Positions 52,379-63,285 of a stretch of DNA of 64,000 nt are shown piece by piece. The translations under genes were made by a program, and so were the position numbers. Position 1 is the first letter of the stretch. Every line of letters begins with the position of its first letter. The stretch is from Doryteuthis pealeii (lineage: Eukaryota; Mollusca; Cephalopoda; Myopsida; Loliginidae), in contig CM042145.1 in the NCBI GenBank assembly GCA_023376005.1, forward strand, positions 101,954,591 through 102,018,590, written 5' to 3'. The notes beneath the pieces are model-generated. The model was not told the DNA's origin. It made no database searches and saw only the letters and a program-made list of their open reading frames with translations.

Positions 52379-53246
52379 GCAAATACATTCTCGCCGATGC
52401 TCCTGGCTCAGAGATCACGTTTTCTTAAATTAAGGTAGCCATATTTTCTTTCCTTTCAACAAAGTAATTTCTTGCAATACCACGTTCCAAAGCATCTAGC
52501 CTTTTTCCTTGCCGCACCTGGTGTTTTATGCACAGCTTAATCTAAAAAAATTTGCATGTGTGCAAATACATTCTCGCTGATTCTCCTGGCTCTGAGATCG
52601 CGTTTTCTTAAATCAAGGTATTAAGGCAGCCAAATTTTCTTCCTTTCAAGCCCTTCACTCATTTTGCACGCAAGACATGTTTGCACCTGTAGCGTTAGTT
52701 TCTTATTTGCCTGGGAGAGTTGTCTGCCCGGTTTAATTTGCTGGTGCCCGCTAGGGGGATATAGTATTTAAGCGGCTGGTTCAAAACGCTTCTCCCTCTT
52801 TTCCTGTTCCAGTAACCACGAGACACATGGGGTAGATTTCAGTCTAACCCTTCTCGTTGGGGCTTTGCCCCCCTTACATTACTGTAAGTAAATTTCACAG
52901 CATGGACTATCCCTAGTCTCATGTCTGTACCTTTTGTATATCTTGTACTATTCATGAATGTGTATTTATCTGTCTACATGTAACTTTGTTTTACCCATGT
53001 ACTTTGTATCTTGTCATATCCATGTGCTGTACTATATTAAATGTTTTGTCTGTTAACCTTCGTCGGAGTCATGTATCCAATATATATAACTTTGAACCAT
53101 TCTTACACACCCACTTTGAGTACCCAGGTAGGTCATTTCTCTTGCTACTGTAATATCTTTGCCCTTTGTCAACAGTCATTTTTTTGATTTGTAAGGAATT
53201 GTAGTGACATGTTATTTATGCTTTGTATTTGTGTTGTAAACATCTA
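52379..53246. repeat. Duplicated block, right copy (carries LTR-A)
   Basis: Co-linear with 51137-51583 except for the 420-bp LTR and one 4-bp target duplication. Confidence 0.8.
52688..53107 (+). mobile_element. Solo LTR of family LTR-A, TSD CACC
   Basis: 420 bp from TGTAGCG to TTCTTACA. CACC at 52684-52687 and 53108-53111. The paralogous empty site at 51441 shows CACC once, which fixes the boundaries. TATA-like TATTTAAGCGG and ATTAAATG are at the same places as in 13929-14343. Confidence 0.93.
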
Positions 53247-53309
53247 ACAAGTACATTACTTACTGAATTTGTAGTAATAATCAGTTAATCATACTAAATA
53301 AGAGACAGA

Positions 53310-53540
53310 ATGTTGAGAATTCAGAGAATGTTACTTCTATTATTCTATTGCCAGATGTTATTGCCAGACTTTACTGTACATTCAGAGATTTTACTAATAT
53401 GCACCGGCCGTCAACTACCATTAATAAATTCATCACAGATAAATGGTAGGAGCAGTGGAACTGTAGCACAGACAACAAACAACATAGCATCAAACCTATC
53501 ATTAAAGAATGGTAACCTGGGTACAAAAAAATAAGAAAGG
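53310..53540. other. Short open frame, not recognised
   Basis: A 74-codon plus frame with hydrophobic start (RIQRMLLLLFYCQMLL) begins here, but the first 30 bases belong to a duplicated AT-rich repeat also at 52343, and no domain is evident. Confidence 0.2.
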
Positions 53541-53561
53541 AGGAGGTTGTATTGGCTACGT

Positions 53562-54245
53562 GTTGTAACTCAAGTATCAGAGAAATAATAGGAAGAAACA
53601 CGAGTATTAAGGATAGGGTAAAAGGTTTATTAAGCAAAGATACAAGGTGAACAGAGTAATCAGCAATTGCTAGGTTAAATTAACAAGTCCTGTGAGATCT
53701 TGTTTCTCTCCTCCAAGGAATACTGTTGTAACTCAAGTATCAGAGTTATTAGAGAACTAATAGGAAGAAACATTATGAGTATTAAAGACAGGGAAAAAGG
53801 TTTACTAAGCAAAGATACAAGGTGAACAGAGTAATTAGTAATTGCTAGTTTGAATTAACAAGTCCTGTGAGATCTTGTTTTTCTCCTCCAAGGAATACTG
53901 TTGTAACTCAAGTATCAGAGTTATCAGAGAACTAATAGGAAGAAACACAACGAGTATTAAGGATAGGGAGAAAGGTTTACTAAGCAAAGATACAAGGTGA
54001 ACAGAGTAATTAGCAATTACTAGGTTAAATTAACAAGTCCTGTGAGATCTTGTTTCTCTCCTCCAAGGAATACTGTTGTAACTCAAGTATCAGAGTTATT
54101 AGAGAACTAATAGGAAGAAACATTATGAGTATTAAAGACAGGGAAAAAGGTTTATTAAGCAAAGATACAAGATGAACAGAGTAATTAACAATTGCTAGAT
54201 TGAATTTACAAGTCCTGTGAGATCTTGTTGTTTCTCTCCTCTGAA
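53562..54245. repeat. 175-bp tandem repeat, four units
   Basis: TGTTGTAACTCAAGTATCAG starts at 53561, 53724, 53899 and 54074. The first unit lacks 12 bp. Units end TGTGAGATCTTGTTTCTCTC CTCC. Units 2 and 4 share CATTATGAGTATTAAAGACA, and units 1 and 3 share GAGTATTAAGGATAGGG, so alternating subtypes are present. Confidence 0.9.
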
Positions 54246-54439
54246 GTTTTGTACATTATAGGAAAAACATGATTCCATCCTCATTATTTAGGTACTATAT
54301 GACACTCTGCATAGGCCATCCCTAAATCAAATACAATAAATTTATCACAGATAAAAGACTGGAGCACAGACGAAAATAAAATGCACAGCATAAAATGTAT
54401 CATTAGAGAATGGCAACCAGGGTACAGAAAAATAAGCCG

Positions 54440-54680
54440 CCCTCTCGTCTGGGGCTGTAGAATACACAGACTGCACTGCTGCAGAGGGATAAAATCACCC
54501 CAATGGGGCCATCTGTTGGTCATGGCTGGCAACCCATGATGCTTAAAGACGGAATCATGGTGGTTGAGTTGTCCATGACAGCAACACTCCATTTTGGCCC
54601 TTAGGCTAGACGGGCGAACGGAGATACTCCCTTCCTGATCAATCAGCTGGTCCCGCTAGGCCATAGCACTGATAGGATTA
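54440..54680 (+). repeat. Repeat G copy
   Basis: GGGCTGTAGAATACACAGAC, AATCACCCCAATGGGGCC, GATGCTTAAAGACGGAATC, CTTAGGCTAGACGGGCG. The most complete copy in the window. Confidence 0.65.
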
Positions 54681-54765
54681 TCCCAATCCTTTTGCCCTTA
54701 TGGCAGCCCCCCCCCAATCCATTTTATCATATGTGTTAGAAAGGGGTGGCTGAGGGTCTTAGTAT

Positions 54766-55060
54766 TTTGGGTATGATGTCAAACTGCTTCTAATGGTGAA
54801 GTTCCAATACTGGAGCTCTATGGAGTGTGGAGTTCCCCTTCATTGCCATTACTCCCAGGTCCACTCTGACCCGGAGTGGTAGTACCTGTTAGGATCCCAT
54901 GTATGGGTTAAATAGAAAAACATGAATTTAAAAAATTGTTTATAAAAATTGAGTTTAAATAAAATAAACATTTTAATATCCATCAAGAATGAATGAATAA
55001 AACAAAACATCTTCGGCATAAAATAACCCAACAACGGTTGAGATGCCGTAAAAACCAGCC
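54766..55060 (+). repeat. SINE-C, near full length
   Basis: ACTGGAGCTCTATGGAGTGT, CCCAGGTCCACTCTGACCC, GAGTGGTAGTACCTGTTAGG, CGGCATAAAATAACCCAAC, GAGATGCCGTAAAAACC. Confidence 0.85.
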
Positions 55061-55285
55061 AACTAGACATCCATGGATGTATGTTGCATTTGGATTGCTG
55101 TTATAAAATCACTAAGGATTTCTTTCTTCTTTTACATCTCAAACCTAAAGAAGACTTTACACAAAAATATAAACCTCAAATACAAAACTATATACATTTA
55201 TACTCCTACACTATCTGTGCTGTGGCATAATGGTTATCATCAGAATTGGTGCATCAAGGGTTGCCACAAACCCAATCAACGACCG

Positions 55286-55518
55286 ACCTCAGGAATTTTG
55301 AATTCAGAGTTATCCCTCTTCTAGACTGGTTACCTACCCAAGGCTGAAGGGCTCAGCCTGCCCTACTATTTAACCCATAGCTGGAGGGAGAATATATGGA
55401 TTCATACCTTTCCCAAGGGTTTTAGCGCTATGTGAAATGCCAACAGCTTCGTCTAGGAATTGAACTCGAATCAATGAGTCCATTTCCCATGACTCTAACC
55501 ACTAGCCCATGCGCCTAT
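55286..55518 (-). repeat. SINE-B
   Basis: GGAATTTTGAATTCAGAG, AACCCATAGCTGGAGGGAG, GGGTTTTAGCGCTATGTG, tRNA-like head complement CCACTAGCCCATGCGCC. Confidence 0.75.
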
Positions 55519-55822
55519 ATATATATATATATATATATATACCAACCCCTCCGCATGAGCAGGATGCGACACAAGGTCAATTTCTTAAGAGGAGCTTAAC
55601 AGGTTTAAATTCAGAGTTTTCCTTCTCCTAGACTGGTTACCAGGTCATGGTTAAAGAGCCCAGTCTGCCCTGCTATTTACCCATAGCTGGAGGGAAATTT
55701 GGATTCATACCTTTCCTAAGGGTATTAGCACCATGTGAAATGCAAACAGCTTCGTCGACGAATTGAACTTGGGTTGAATGGTCCTTTTCCTACGACTCTA
55801 ACAATTAGCCCACGCGCCTCCA
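55519..55822 (-). repeat. SINE-B, full length, directly following another
   Basis: (TA)n, then CCCCTCCGCATGAGCAGGAT, body, and head complement ACAATTAGCCCACGCGCCTC. Same orientation as the copy before it, so the pair is a tandem. Confidence 0.8.
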
Positions 55823-55829
55823 TATATAT

Positions 55830-56335
55830 ATATGTTTATAACAGTTTTTAGATAATTTTTTTGAAATTTCATACTATCTCTTAAAACTTTTAAAATTCAA
55901 TCTGTTTTTTTCCATAAACCAGAAAAATTGCACATGGAGTTCTTAAGTTTGGCATTTTTTTCTGAATCATATTCCAAGCCTTGATTTTCAATTCCAGCAT
56001 TAAGGGGTTGATATGCCATTAAGCCAAACAAGCCAAACTAAACATAGGTCTGCTGTAACTTAGGCTGTATCACTAACTTGTAGACAATGTAAACCACTGA
56101 TCATAACATCAAAAAACAAAAAAATAAAACAACCAGGTGATTTAAGTATCAGAACAAAGCATACTCTGCTTTTGAGGTTCCATGAATAAGAGATGTATTG
56201 GCCTGTTCCACATCAACAATGTTGTAGTTTGTGAGCTGACCTATGAGTCCCTAGCAAGCTAACCAAAACAGGTTAGCTATGAATGCAAATACACTAGTAT
56301 TTATAAGGTTAGTTGCATGTTTTGCTTAAGTAGAC
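55830..56335. other. No recognised feature
   Basis: AT-rich. A SINE-like tail (GGGTTGATATGCCATTAAGC) at 56003 is the only familiar piece. Confidence 0.4.
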
Positions 56336-56336
56336 A

Positions 56337-56425
56337 AGTTTAGTTTAGTTTGGCGCAAATCCAGAAGTATGGGACACCCAAGGAGAATCAAACTCAGTAG
56401 CAATGGTCTGCTATGAAACACCCTC
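56337..56425 (-). repeat. SINE-E fragment
   Basis: TTTGGCGCAAATCCAGAAGT, GAGAATCAAACTCAGTAG. Confidence 0.45.
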
Positions 56426-56536
56426 TATGCATAATGGGATTAGATTGCTAATAATTTTAGTATAGAAATGTACTGACAAAAAAAGGGTTGTTTGTAGTTA
56501 GGAATTTAAGTAAACATTAATGATAGAACAGGGCTT

Positions 56537-56539
<3 letters not shown>

Positions 56540-56593
<54 letters not shown>
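56540..56593. repeat. (CA)n(TA)n microsatellite
   Basis: CA tract to 56560, then TA to 56593, directly abutting a Helitron end. Confidence 0.9.
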
Positions 56594-56594
<1 letters not shown>

Positions 56595-57219
56595 TAGCAA
56601 ATATATGCACCCTCCGGGTGCAAATGTTTAAGTTTTAATGCAATAAAATATTGTATTAAATTAGAAAGGCTAATGAAACTAAATAAGAATACAGATAAAA
56701 GATTTGAAACAGAGTGAGTATAATAAAAAATGAAACAACTGAAACTTACTCTTCCATCACTCTCGTCTTTCATTGTTATTTTTTCTAATTTAAGTATTTA
56801 TTTATAAGAGGAAGTAAAGAATAAACTGACAGTTATTTTATCTTGTTAATGGATTTCATTTAAGATTCATTGAAGAGATTTTTGCTTATATTCATTAAAA
56901 TAAAACCAAACAGTTAGAAATCAATAATACTAAGCACATATTTATTAAATTCGATTTTTTAATATTAATATGCAAATTAGCCTTCCCGTTCACACTGTAA
57001 ACCGCTATTTTGTTGTATATATAAATATAATTGCATGTTGTCAGTATGTAGACATAGTTAACAGTATTAATAATGTAAGACAATTTTATTAATAATTGAG
57101 GTTTAGATAAAAATAAAATCATGGAGAATGTGTTGTCAATAACTAAGAGAATTGTGACTTGAGTAGGATTATAGTTTCGGTTACAGACTGAAAAACACAC
57201 AATCTCCATTATAATAAGA
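56594..57219 (-). mobile_element. Non-autonomous Helitron (copy H4)
   Basis: 626 bp. Minus strand from TCTTATTATAATGG to GCACCCGGAGGGTGC, 11 bases, CTAG; flanks A and T. The 144-codon minus frame (56895-57329) runs past the element's end and is broken in other copies, so I do not call it a gene. Confidence 0.85.
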
Positions 57220-57357
57220 TATATATTCCAACATTCTCGGGAAGAAATCTTCCTTACAACATAGGAGTTTAAAAAAAAAACCTGTTGCAGTTTGCAGAGC
57301 TCAATGTGTGCTCTTATTGTTAGAGTCACAGAGCAAATTTATAAGTCTTTATATATA

Positions 57358-57935
57358 CTAGCAAATATATGCACCCTCCGGGTGCAAGTATTTAAGTTTT
57401 AATGTAATAAAATATATTTAAATTGGAAGGGCTAATGAAACTACATAAGAATGCAGATAAAAGATTTGAAACTTACCCTTCCATCACTCACGTCTCTCAT
57501 GACTAATTTTTCCTAATTTAACTATTTAGTTAAGATAGGAAGTAAGAATAAAATTACAGTTATTTCTTCTTGTTAAAGGATTTCTTGAAGAGATTTTTAC
57601 TTATATTCATTGAGAAAAAAACCAAACAATTAGAAATCAATAATACCAAGCACATATTTATTAAAATCAAATTTTTAATATCAATATACAAATTAGCCTT
57701 CCTGTTGACACTGTACACCGCTATTTTGTTGTATATATAAATACAATTGCATGTTATTAGTATGTATATGTGGCTAACAGTATTAATAATGTAAAACAAT
57801 TTTATCAATAATTGATGTTTAGATAAAAAAAATAAAATCATGTAGAATGTGATGCAAATAACTAAGGGAATTGTGACTTTAGTAGTAATATAGTTTCGGT
57901 TACAGACAGAAAAACACACAATCTCCATTATAATA

Positions 57936-57938
<3 letters not shown>
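57358..57938 (-). mobile_element. Non-autonomous Helitron (copy H5)
   Basis: 581 bp, same ends and orientation as H4, which lies 138 bp away. Flanks A and T. (TA)n follows directly at its 5' end. Confidence 0.85.
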
Positions 57939-57976
<38 letters not shown>

Positions 57977-58058
57977 GTAGCTAAATAAAAAAAACAATTA
58001 TTTAAATATACATATTGCAATTAAGTTAAAAGATATATATATAATGTAATCAAATCAT

Positions 58059-58092
<34 letters not shown>

Positions 58093-58200
58093 TATATAAT
58101 GTAGTTAAATAAAAAAATATATTTATATATGCATAATGCAATTAAGTTCAGATATATATGTATGTGTATGTATGTATGTATGTATGTATATATATATATA
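57939..58200. repeat. (TA)n cluster with imperfect local duplication
   Basis: TA tracts at 57939-57974, 58058-58085 and 58190-58202. GATATATAATGTAGTTAAATAAA-type sequence recurs between them. Confidence 0.8.
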
Positions 58201-58212
58201 TGTGATTGAATA

Positions 58213-58352
58213 TTGGGCTCATGGCATATAATAAAATTATGCTCAGCCCAAAATATTAGGCTTATGGCATGCAGTAAAATAGTGCTGATATATTGGGCTT
58301 ATTGTGTATAATAAATTTTGCTCACCCTGAAATAGCAAGCTTCCAGTATATA
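58213..58352. repeat. Degenerate ~54-bp tandem repeat, three units
   Basis: ATTGGGCTCATGGCATATAA, ATTAGGCTTATGGCATGCAG and ATTGGGCTTATTGTGTATAA at about 54-bp steps, each followed by a (T/G)TGCTCA(G/C)CC-like end. Confidence 0.75.
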
Positions 58353-58436
58353 GTAAAATAACTCAGTAGAATCAAAGGTTTACGGAAAGATGTAATAAAG
58401 AACGTCACTAATCTGGTAAAAAGAGAAAAGTTCTCA

Positions 58437-59005
58437 AAATCGAGTACCACACTTTAGTCTACACTTTGAAATTGAAGATGTATGATATATCGTTACTGAA
58501 ACAGAAATAAGGAGTCTCTTATCTTACCACCAGCATTAACACTAGCAAGAAATATATTTTGGAATGGTAATCATTATGCTTTAGAAGTAACTCTGTTTCT
58601 CCCTTTTTAAAAAATATAGGACTGCAAAATCAAGTACCACACTTTAGTCTATACATTGAAATTGAAAATGTATGATATATTGTTACTGAAACAGTAATGA
58701 GGAGTCCCTTATCCCACCATCACCAACAACATTAGCAAGAAATATATTTTGGTAAAGTAATTATTATGTTTCAGAAGCAATTCTGTTTCTTCTATTTTCT
58801 GATAAAAAGTGAAAAGTTCTCAAAATCGAGTACCCCACTTTAGTCTATACATTGAAATTGAAGATGTATGATATATTGTTACTGAAACAGAAATTAGGAG
58901 CCCCTTATCCCACCACCAGCACTAACACTAGCAAGAAATATATTTTGGAATAGTAATGATTGTGCTTCAGAAGCAATTCTGTTTCTCTTTTTTTTTCTTC
59001 CCCTA
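58437..59005. repeat. ~192-bp tandem repeat, three units
   Basis: AAAATC(G/A)AGTACC starts at 58437, 58626 and 58821. Each unit has CTTTAGTCTA, GATGTATGATATAT, TTACTGAAACAG, AGCAAGAAATATATTTTGG and a pyrimidine-rich end. Confidence 0.9.
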
Positions 59006-59111
59006 CCAATTTCTGTGGCAATGGCCTGAAAGAAAGAAAAAAAAGCCCTAAAGATAGAGAAAGAGTGCAAGAGGCTGACATCTGAGCAGTTTGATGATAC
59101 AGCTTGCTAAC

Positions 59112-59545
59112 AAGGTAAACGAATCAGTCTGCACAGACCAACCTTGTTGTTCTTCTTACACTCCCCCAGCAATAAGTTTAGGCAGACTCTAGGATAATTC
59201 CACAAGGGTGTTTCCTCCTCCTCCTCCTCATCATCATCATCTTCCACTTATGTACTGTCTGATTTGTGGTAAGCTGAATGAGACAAGGTAAACGAATCAG
59301 TCTGCACAAGCAACCTTGTTCTTCTCCCCCCCGCCAGCAATAAGTTTAGGCAGACTCTAGGATAATTCCACAAGGGTGGTACCTAAACGAATCAGTCTCT
59401 TGTTCTTCTTACCCCCCCCCCCGCCAGCAATAAGTTTAGGCAGACTCTAGGATAATTCCACAAGGGTGTTTCCTCCTCCTCCTCCCCCTTATTTTTGTCT
59501 TCCGCTTATGTACTGTCTGATTTGTGGTAAACTGAATGAGACTTT
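59112..59545. repeat. Tandem repeat, three units of about 100-170 bp
   Basis: ACGAATCAGTCT, then CAGCAATAAGTTTAGGCAG, ACTCTAGGATAATTCCACAA and GGGTG recur at 59160, 59327 and 59420 (the last two shortened). CTCCTCCTCC and TACTGTCTGATTTGTGGTAA are in units 1 and 3. Confidence 0.85.
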
Positions 59546-59738
59546 GAAACAAAAGGTCAGGTCAACCAGTTATTGTTTGGAGCAATTTGTTGACAGAGCA
59601 GAATTCAATTTACAACTTACCCATAAGTGCTGAAACATGTGCCAAGTGCTTCCTGATATACGTTTGAGCACTTTTCTTTCACTCACCAATCCACATATAC
59701 AGGGTGGAGTTGGAAGACTGTGACTGAGGGTCTTCATG

Positions 59739-59972
59739 GGACCATATTATCTTTAGGCACCCCTTTTTGATCTCGATTAAGAAAGGACTGTTTTTCATTT
59801 ACACTATCAATATCGGATTAGGGTTAGGGGTTAGAATTAGGGGTTAGTTTTATAATTAAAAAAAAAAATCTAAAAATCATCTGTTAAAACAACCGGATAT
59901 TGACAGTGTAAATGAAAAGCATGTCCTTTCTTAATCGAGATCAAAAAGGGGTGCCTAAAGGTCAAATGGTCC
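59739..59972. mobile_element. MITE with 8-bp target duplication, copy 3
   Basis: Starts GGACCATATTATC and ends CAAATGGTCC, with TCTTCATG perfectly duplicated (59731-59738, 59973-59980). The loop is inverted relative to copy 2, with TTAGGGTTAGGGGTTAG. Confidence 0.9.
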
Positions 59973-60109
59973 TCTTCATGTCCTGGGAATGACGTTAAAA
60001 TCTATCTGATGGTGAGGTTCCAGCATATAGGGTGGGGGCTGGTAGTAATAAGGTAAGTATTCTTTTGTATCTTACTATAATTCACCAAATGTGTTTTCTG
60101 CCCTATCTG

Positions 60110-60335
60110 CAGGACATAGTATACACCAACTGCATCCCCTGCAGAGGAGCACCCCCCTCCACTTACAAAGGGTCACATGGGTTTGACACTGAACTGCTGT
60201 TTTTATATTTTTTATTTTTATTTTTATACTGTTGTCCTCATCTTTATTGTGATATGTTTCAGTCACTGTATCCACCTGAGGAAGGTTGGAGGATAAAGTG
60301 GTGGAAACTTGTTTTTACATACCACAATATATGAT
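60110..60335 (+). repeat. Repeat G scrap joined to a hammerhead-type arm
   Basis: ACTGCATCCCCTGCAGAGGA, then from 60228 TGTCCTCATCTTTATTGTG, TTTCAGTCACTGTATCC and CTGAGGA with a decayed second box (GGAAAC). Confidence 0.5.
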
Positions 60336-60535
60336 GTTAAACTGTCTGATGGTGAAGTTTCAGTTTGGAGCTCTGGGGAATGTGGAGTACCTCTTCATCA
60401 CCATAACTCCCAGGTTCACTCTGACCTGGAGTGGTAGTATCTGTTAGGGTCCCATCTATGGGTTAAATTGAAAAAATGAGTTTGAAAGAAAAATTGAGTA
60501 CCCATCAAGAATGAATAAACCAAAAACAGAAAATG
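60336..60535 (+). repeat. SINE-C
   Basis: GAGCTCTGGGGAATGTGGAG, GACCTGGAGTGGTAGTATCT, CCCATCTATGGGTTAAATTG, CATCAAGAATGAATAAACC. It lacks the last tail portion. Confidence 0.75.
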
Positions 60536-60569
60536 ATCGAATATATATATATATATATACCCACATAAT

Positions 60570-61104
60570 ACATCAGGTATATAATGGAGAGAGACAGATT
60601 AATGATAGGGTAGAGATGATGAGATGATGGTCTTACTCATTATTTCTGCTTACTTCGTCTAACTCGGCCGCCATTTTTTCTTGTTGATCTAGTGGGTTTC
60701 TTGTTAAGGTTTGGTCTTCTTTTTTCTGTTGATTTCTTTGGGCTGTCATCTCTTGTTTTTAATATTCAATTAACAAACAAGATTTGGTTGTTTTCTTGAT
60801 AAAGCTTTATTTCCAGAAGCCAGCCCATGATTCTGCTGCGGGGGAGATGCAGACTCAGAGCGGCAACAATAGCGTCCGTGCTCCTCAGAAATCGGGTCGC
60901 ATCTCAACTAACTAAAACTTATTCTCACGGCGCCCAATCACCTTTCTAACGGATCAAGTACAAAGGTTGCCTACCCATCCATAACTGTCGGTAATTTTCC
61001 ATAGGACACCGATATTCTTAATCTAATGGATCCTAATTCAAAATATTCTGACTATAGGTACATACATAAATCATAAGCTGCTTATGAATTATATAACACT
61101 GAAT
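60570..61104 (-). mobile_element. LTR-B unit with internal part, reverse copy
   Basis: Minus strand: LTR from TGTTATATAATTCATAAGC (61104) to ATTGAATATTAAAAACA (about 60757) with TGGAAATAAAGC. The internal part carries AAAATGGCGGCCGAG and GAGTAAGACCATCATC, then a partial second LTR start. The ATGGCGGCC context and GTAAGA junction match the units at 25.0-26.1 kb. The short frame after ATG differs (MAAELDEVSRNNE here). Confidence 0.55.
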
Positions 61105-61169
61105 TCAGAGATAAGATTCCAGTTTTTGAGAGTTTGAAGTCACCCCTTTTGTTGCTAGTACTCTCAGGT

Positions 61170-61500
61170 AGGAAATGAACACCGTGACACGAGTTCAAAT
61201 CCTGGATGAGGCTGGTTGCATTTCAGATAGCACTGGCAAAGGTATACATCCAACTGTTGTTCCTCAGGTTATGGATAAATAGTAAGTATTTCACATAGCG
61301 CTAATCCCCTTGGGATAAGTATGAATCCATTTGTTCTCCTTGTAGCTATGGGTAAATAGTAGGGCAGACTGACTTCTTGAACCATAATACCACAACCACC
61401 CAGGAAAAGAAAAACTCTGTATTCAAACCTGTTAAACTCTACTTAAAAAATTGACCTTGTGTCACATCCTGCTCATGTTGAGGGTTTGGTAAATATATAC
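61170..61500 (+). repeat. SINE-B with internal partial duplication
   Basis: B-box GAGTTCAAATCCTGGATG. A first shortened body (GCATTTCAGATAGCACTGG) is followed by a second (GTATTTCACATAGCGCTAAT) and the full end TTGACCTTGTGTCACATCCT. Confidence 0.75.
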
Positions 61501-61504
61501 ACCA

Positions 61505-61575
61505 GGTCTACTCTGATCTTAAGTGGTAGTACCTGTTAGAGTCCCATCTATGGATTAAATAGATTTGTTTGAGGT
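61505..61575 (+). repeat. SINE-C fragment
   Basis: AAGTGGTAGTACCTGTTAGA, CCCATCTATGGATTAAATAG. Confidence 0.6.
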
Positions 61576-61719
61576 AAGTGTTTAACTGTTTAAAAGAATT
61601 GTGAAGATACATTTTTCTATTATATATAATTAGAGACCATAATTTATTAATTCATTAATCTATATTTATAATTGTCATTATTATATCCATCATTCATTCA
61701 TTCATTGGCATTTCAGTCT

Positions 61720-62185
61720 CGAAAGACTATGATAAAGTTTTTTTTGTGTGCCCCTGAAGTTACAGCGCCTCCTTTGACTGTGAAGTCCGATGTTTGAAAA
61801 ATTCAGATTTTGCATTTGAAGGTTGTTCCTGTAGATGATGATGTTCCGATGCTTTGTTGCCGCTGCTTTCTTCTGGACCTCTTAGCTTCATGGTGTTGTG
61901 TCAGGGTGACTTCTGACATGTACAGTCCTCTATGGAGATTCTGCCGCCAACGAGGGCGGTCTTGAGCCAAATTTTCCCAGCTGGAAGGGACAATGCTAAA
62001 ACACCTGAGATCATTTTTGCAGACATCCTTGAATCACAGCTGGGGGCGACCAATCTGTCTTTTACCAGACGTAAGCTCTCCAGAGACGATGTCTTTCAGG
62101 ATTTGTCCATCATCCATCTGACGTACATGACCCAACCATCGGAGACGACGTTGTCTCAGTAGAGTAAAAGCTGGGGAGTTGAGCT
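61720..62185 (-). pseudogene. LINE ORF2 C-terminal fragment
   Basis: Minus frame: LRQRRLRWLGHVRQMDDGQI, LKDIVSGELTSGKRQIGRPQ, a stop, FKDVCKNDLRCFSIVPSSWE, NLAQDRPRWRQNL, then a basic stretch and a decayed Cys motif (FKCKI stop). 'RLRWLGHVxRMDD' and 'GKRxxGRPQLRFKDxxK' are hallmark non-LTR reverse-transcriptase C-terminal motifs. It is open for about 100 codons apart from one stop, so it is relatively young. Same clade as 42618-42955. Ends near CTTTCGAGACTGAAATG with (AATG)n, a likely 3' tail. Confidence 0.8.
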
Positions 62186-62457
62186 CTCTAGGACTAATTA
62201 ATCTATTTTAAAAAATTTTCCAATATGTTTATCAAACTAGATATTGATAATTTTGTCATAAGCTGATAAGTTTTGACTTTGGTATAAGATAATCCAAGAG
62301 TTTTAATGCTGTAAAACCAACCAACCAACCATCTTTTTTTTTTTACACATCTGTTTCTGATTACATAATTTAAGTACACTAAATTTTATGCAGTTACTAA
62401 TGAGACTCCAGAGCATAACAGGATTTGAAAATTATAAAAAACGTTTTATTTACAATA

Positions 62458-62510
62458 TCTTATTATAATGGAAATTCAGTGTCTGTTTGTAACCAAAACT
62501 ATGTCACAGG
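62458..62510 (+). mobile_element. Helitron 5' end, truncated
   Basis: TCTTATTATAATGGAAATTC, GTAACCAAAACTATGTCAC as in the plus-strand Helitron at 26832. Cut off by SINE-C. Confidence 0.65.
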
Positions 62511-62690
62511 AATCTATGAGTTAAATAGAAAAGAATGAGTGTTAAAAAATGTGTTAAAAAATTGAGTTTAAAAGAAAATTTTGAATACCCATCAAGCATG
62601 AATAGAACAAAACGTCTTCAGCATAACATAACCCAACAAGAGTTGACATACAGTAAAATCCAACAAACTAACCAAACCAAACAATCATGT
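62505..62690 (+). repeat. SINE-C 3' part
   Basis: ATCTATGAGTTAAATAG, CATCAAGCATGAATAGAAC, CAGCATAACATAACCCAAC, GTTGACATACAGTAAAATCC. Confidence 0.75.
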
Positions 62691-63285
62691 TATCTATTCT
62701 TATCTATTAGATTACTTTTTGAATATATTTATTTATCTGTTTTTAAAATTTTCCAATCAGTTAATCAAACTAGATATTGACATTCTCGTCATATTCACAC
62801 CTTTTTTAGCTGATAATTTTTGACAGGATATGAATCATGTGGGATTGAACCATAAAAAGAATTGAAAATATTTTTGTTAAGTTATGTTTTTTTTTAATTT
62901 AAAAGACAGAAGACAAGTTTTCTTATAACTTTGAAGGAAAGCATCAATTGATAAATGATGGTGATTCAATTTCTTTGTAATATTGCAAAGTGACAGTCCA
63001 CAATCATTGTATGCCTCAATTCCGTCCTTTTCAAACTCTGACAATTGCTTACCTGTCATTAGCAAAAGATTAATCCCAAGTTAGGATATCAAATCAAGGA
63101 AAAGAAAATTCAAAGAAATTTCCTATTTTTTGGTATTTCTAAGAATTTTCTTTTTAGAAAATTATAACTTTCCATTACATAACATTTAAATTGCATTAAG
63201 AACTATAAGTAATCAAGATATGATTTAAAATATGCAGGGAGATGTATAAAGGTTATATGTATATACCATGAAATTTTAAGGGACA
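62691..63285. other. No recognised feature
   Basis: AT-rich. Short frames only. Confidence 0.4.

Noticed and set aside
56895..57997. Two similar 144-145-codon minus frames inside Helitrons
   Set aside because: They resemble each other because the Helitrons do. The same frame is broken in the 41888 and 11164 copies, and the frames run past the element ends into TA repeats.
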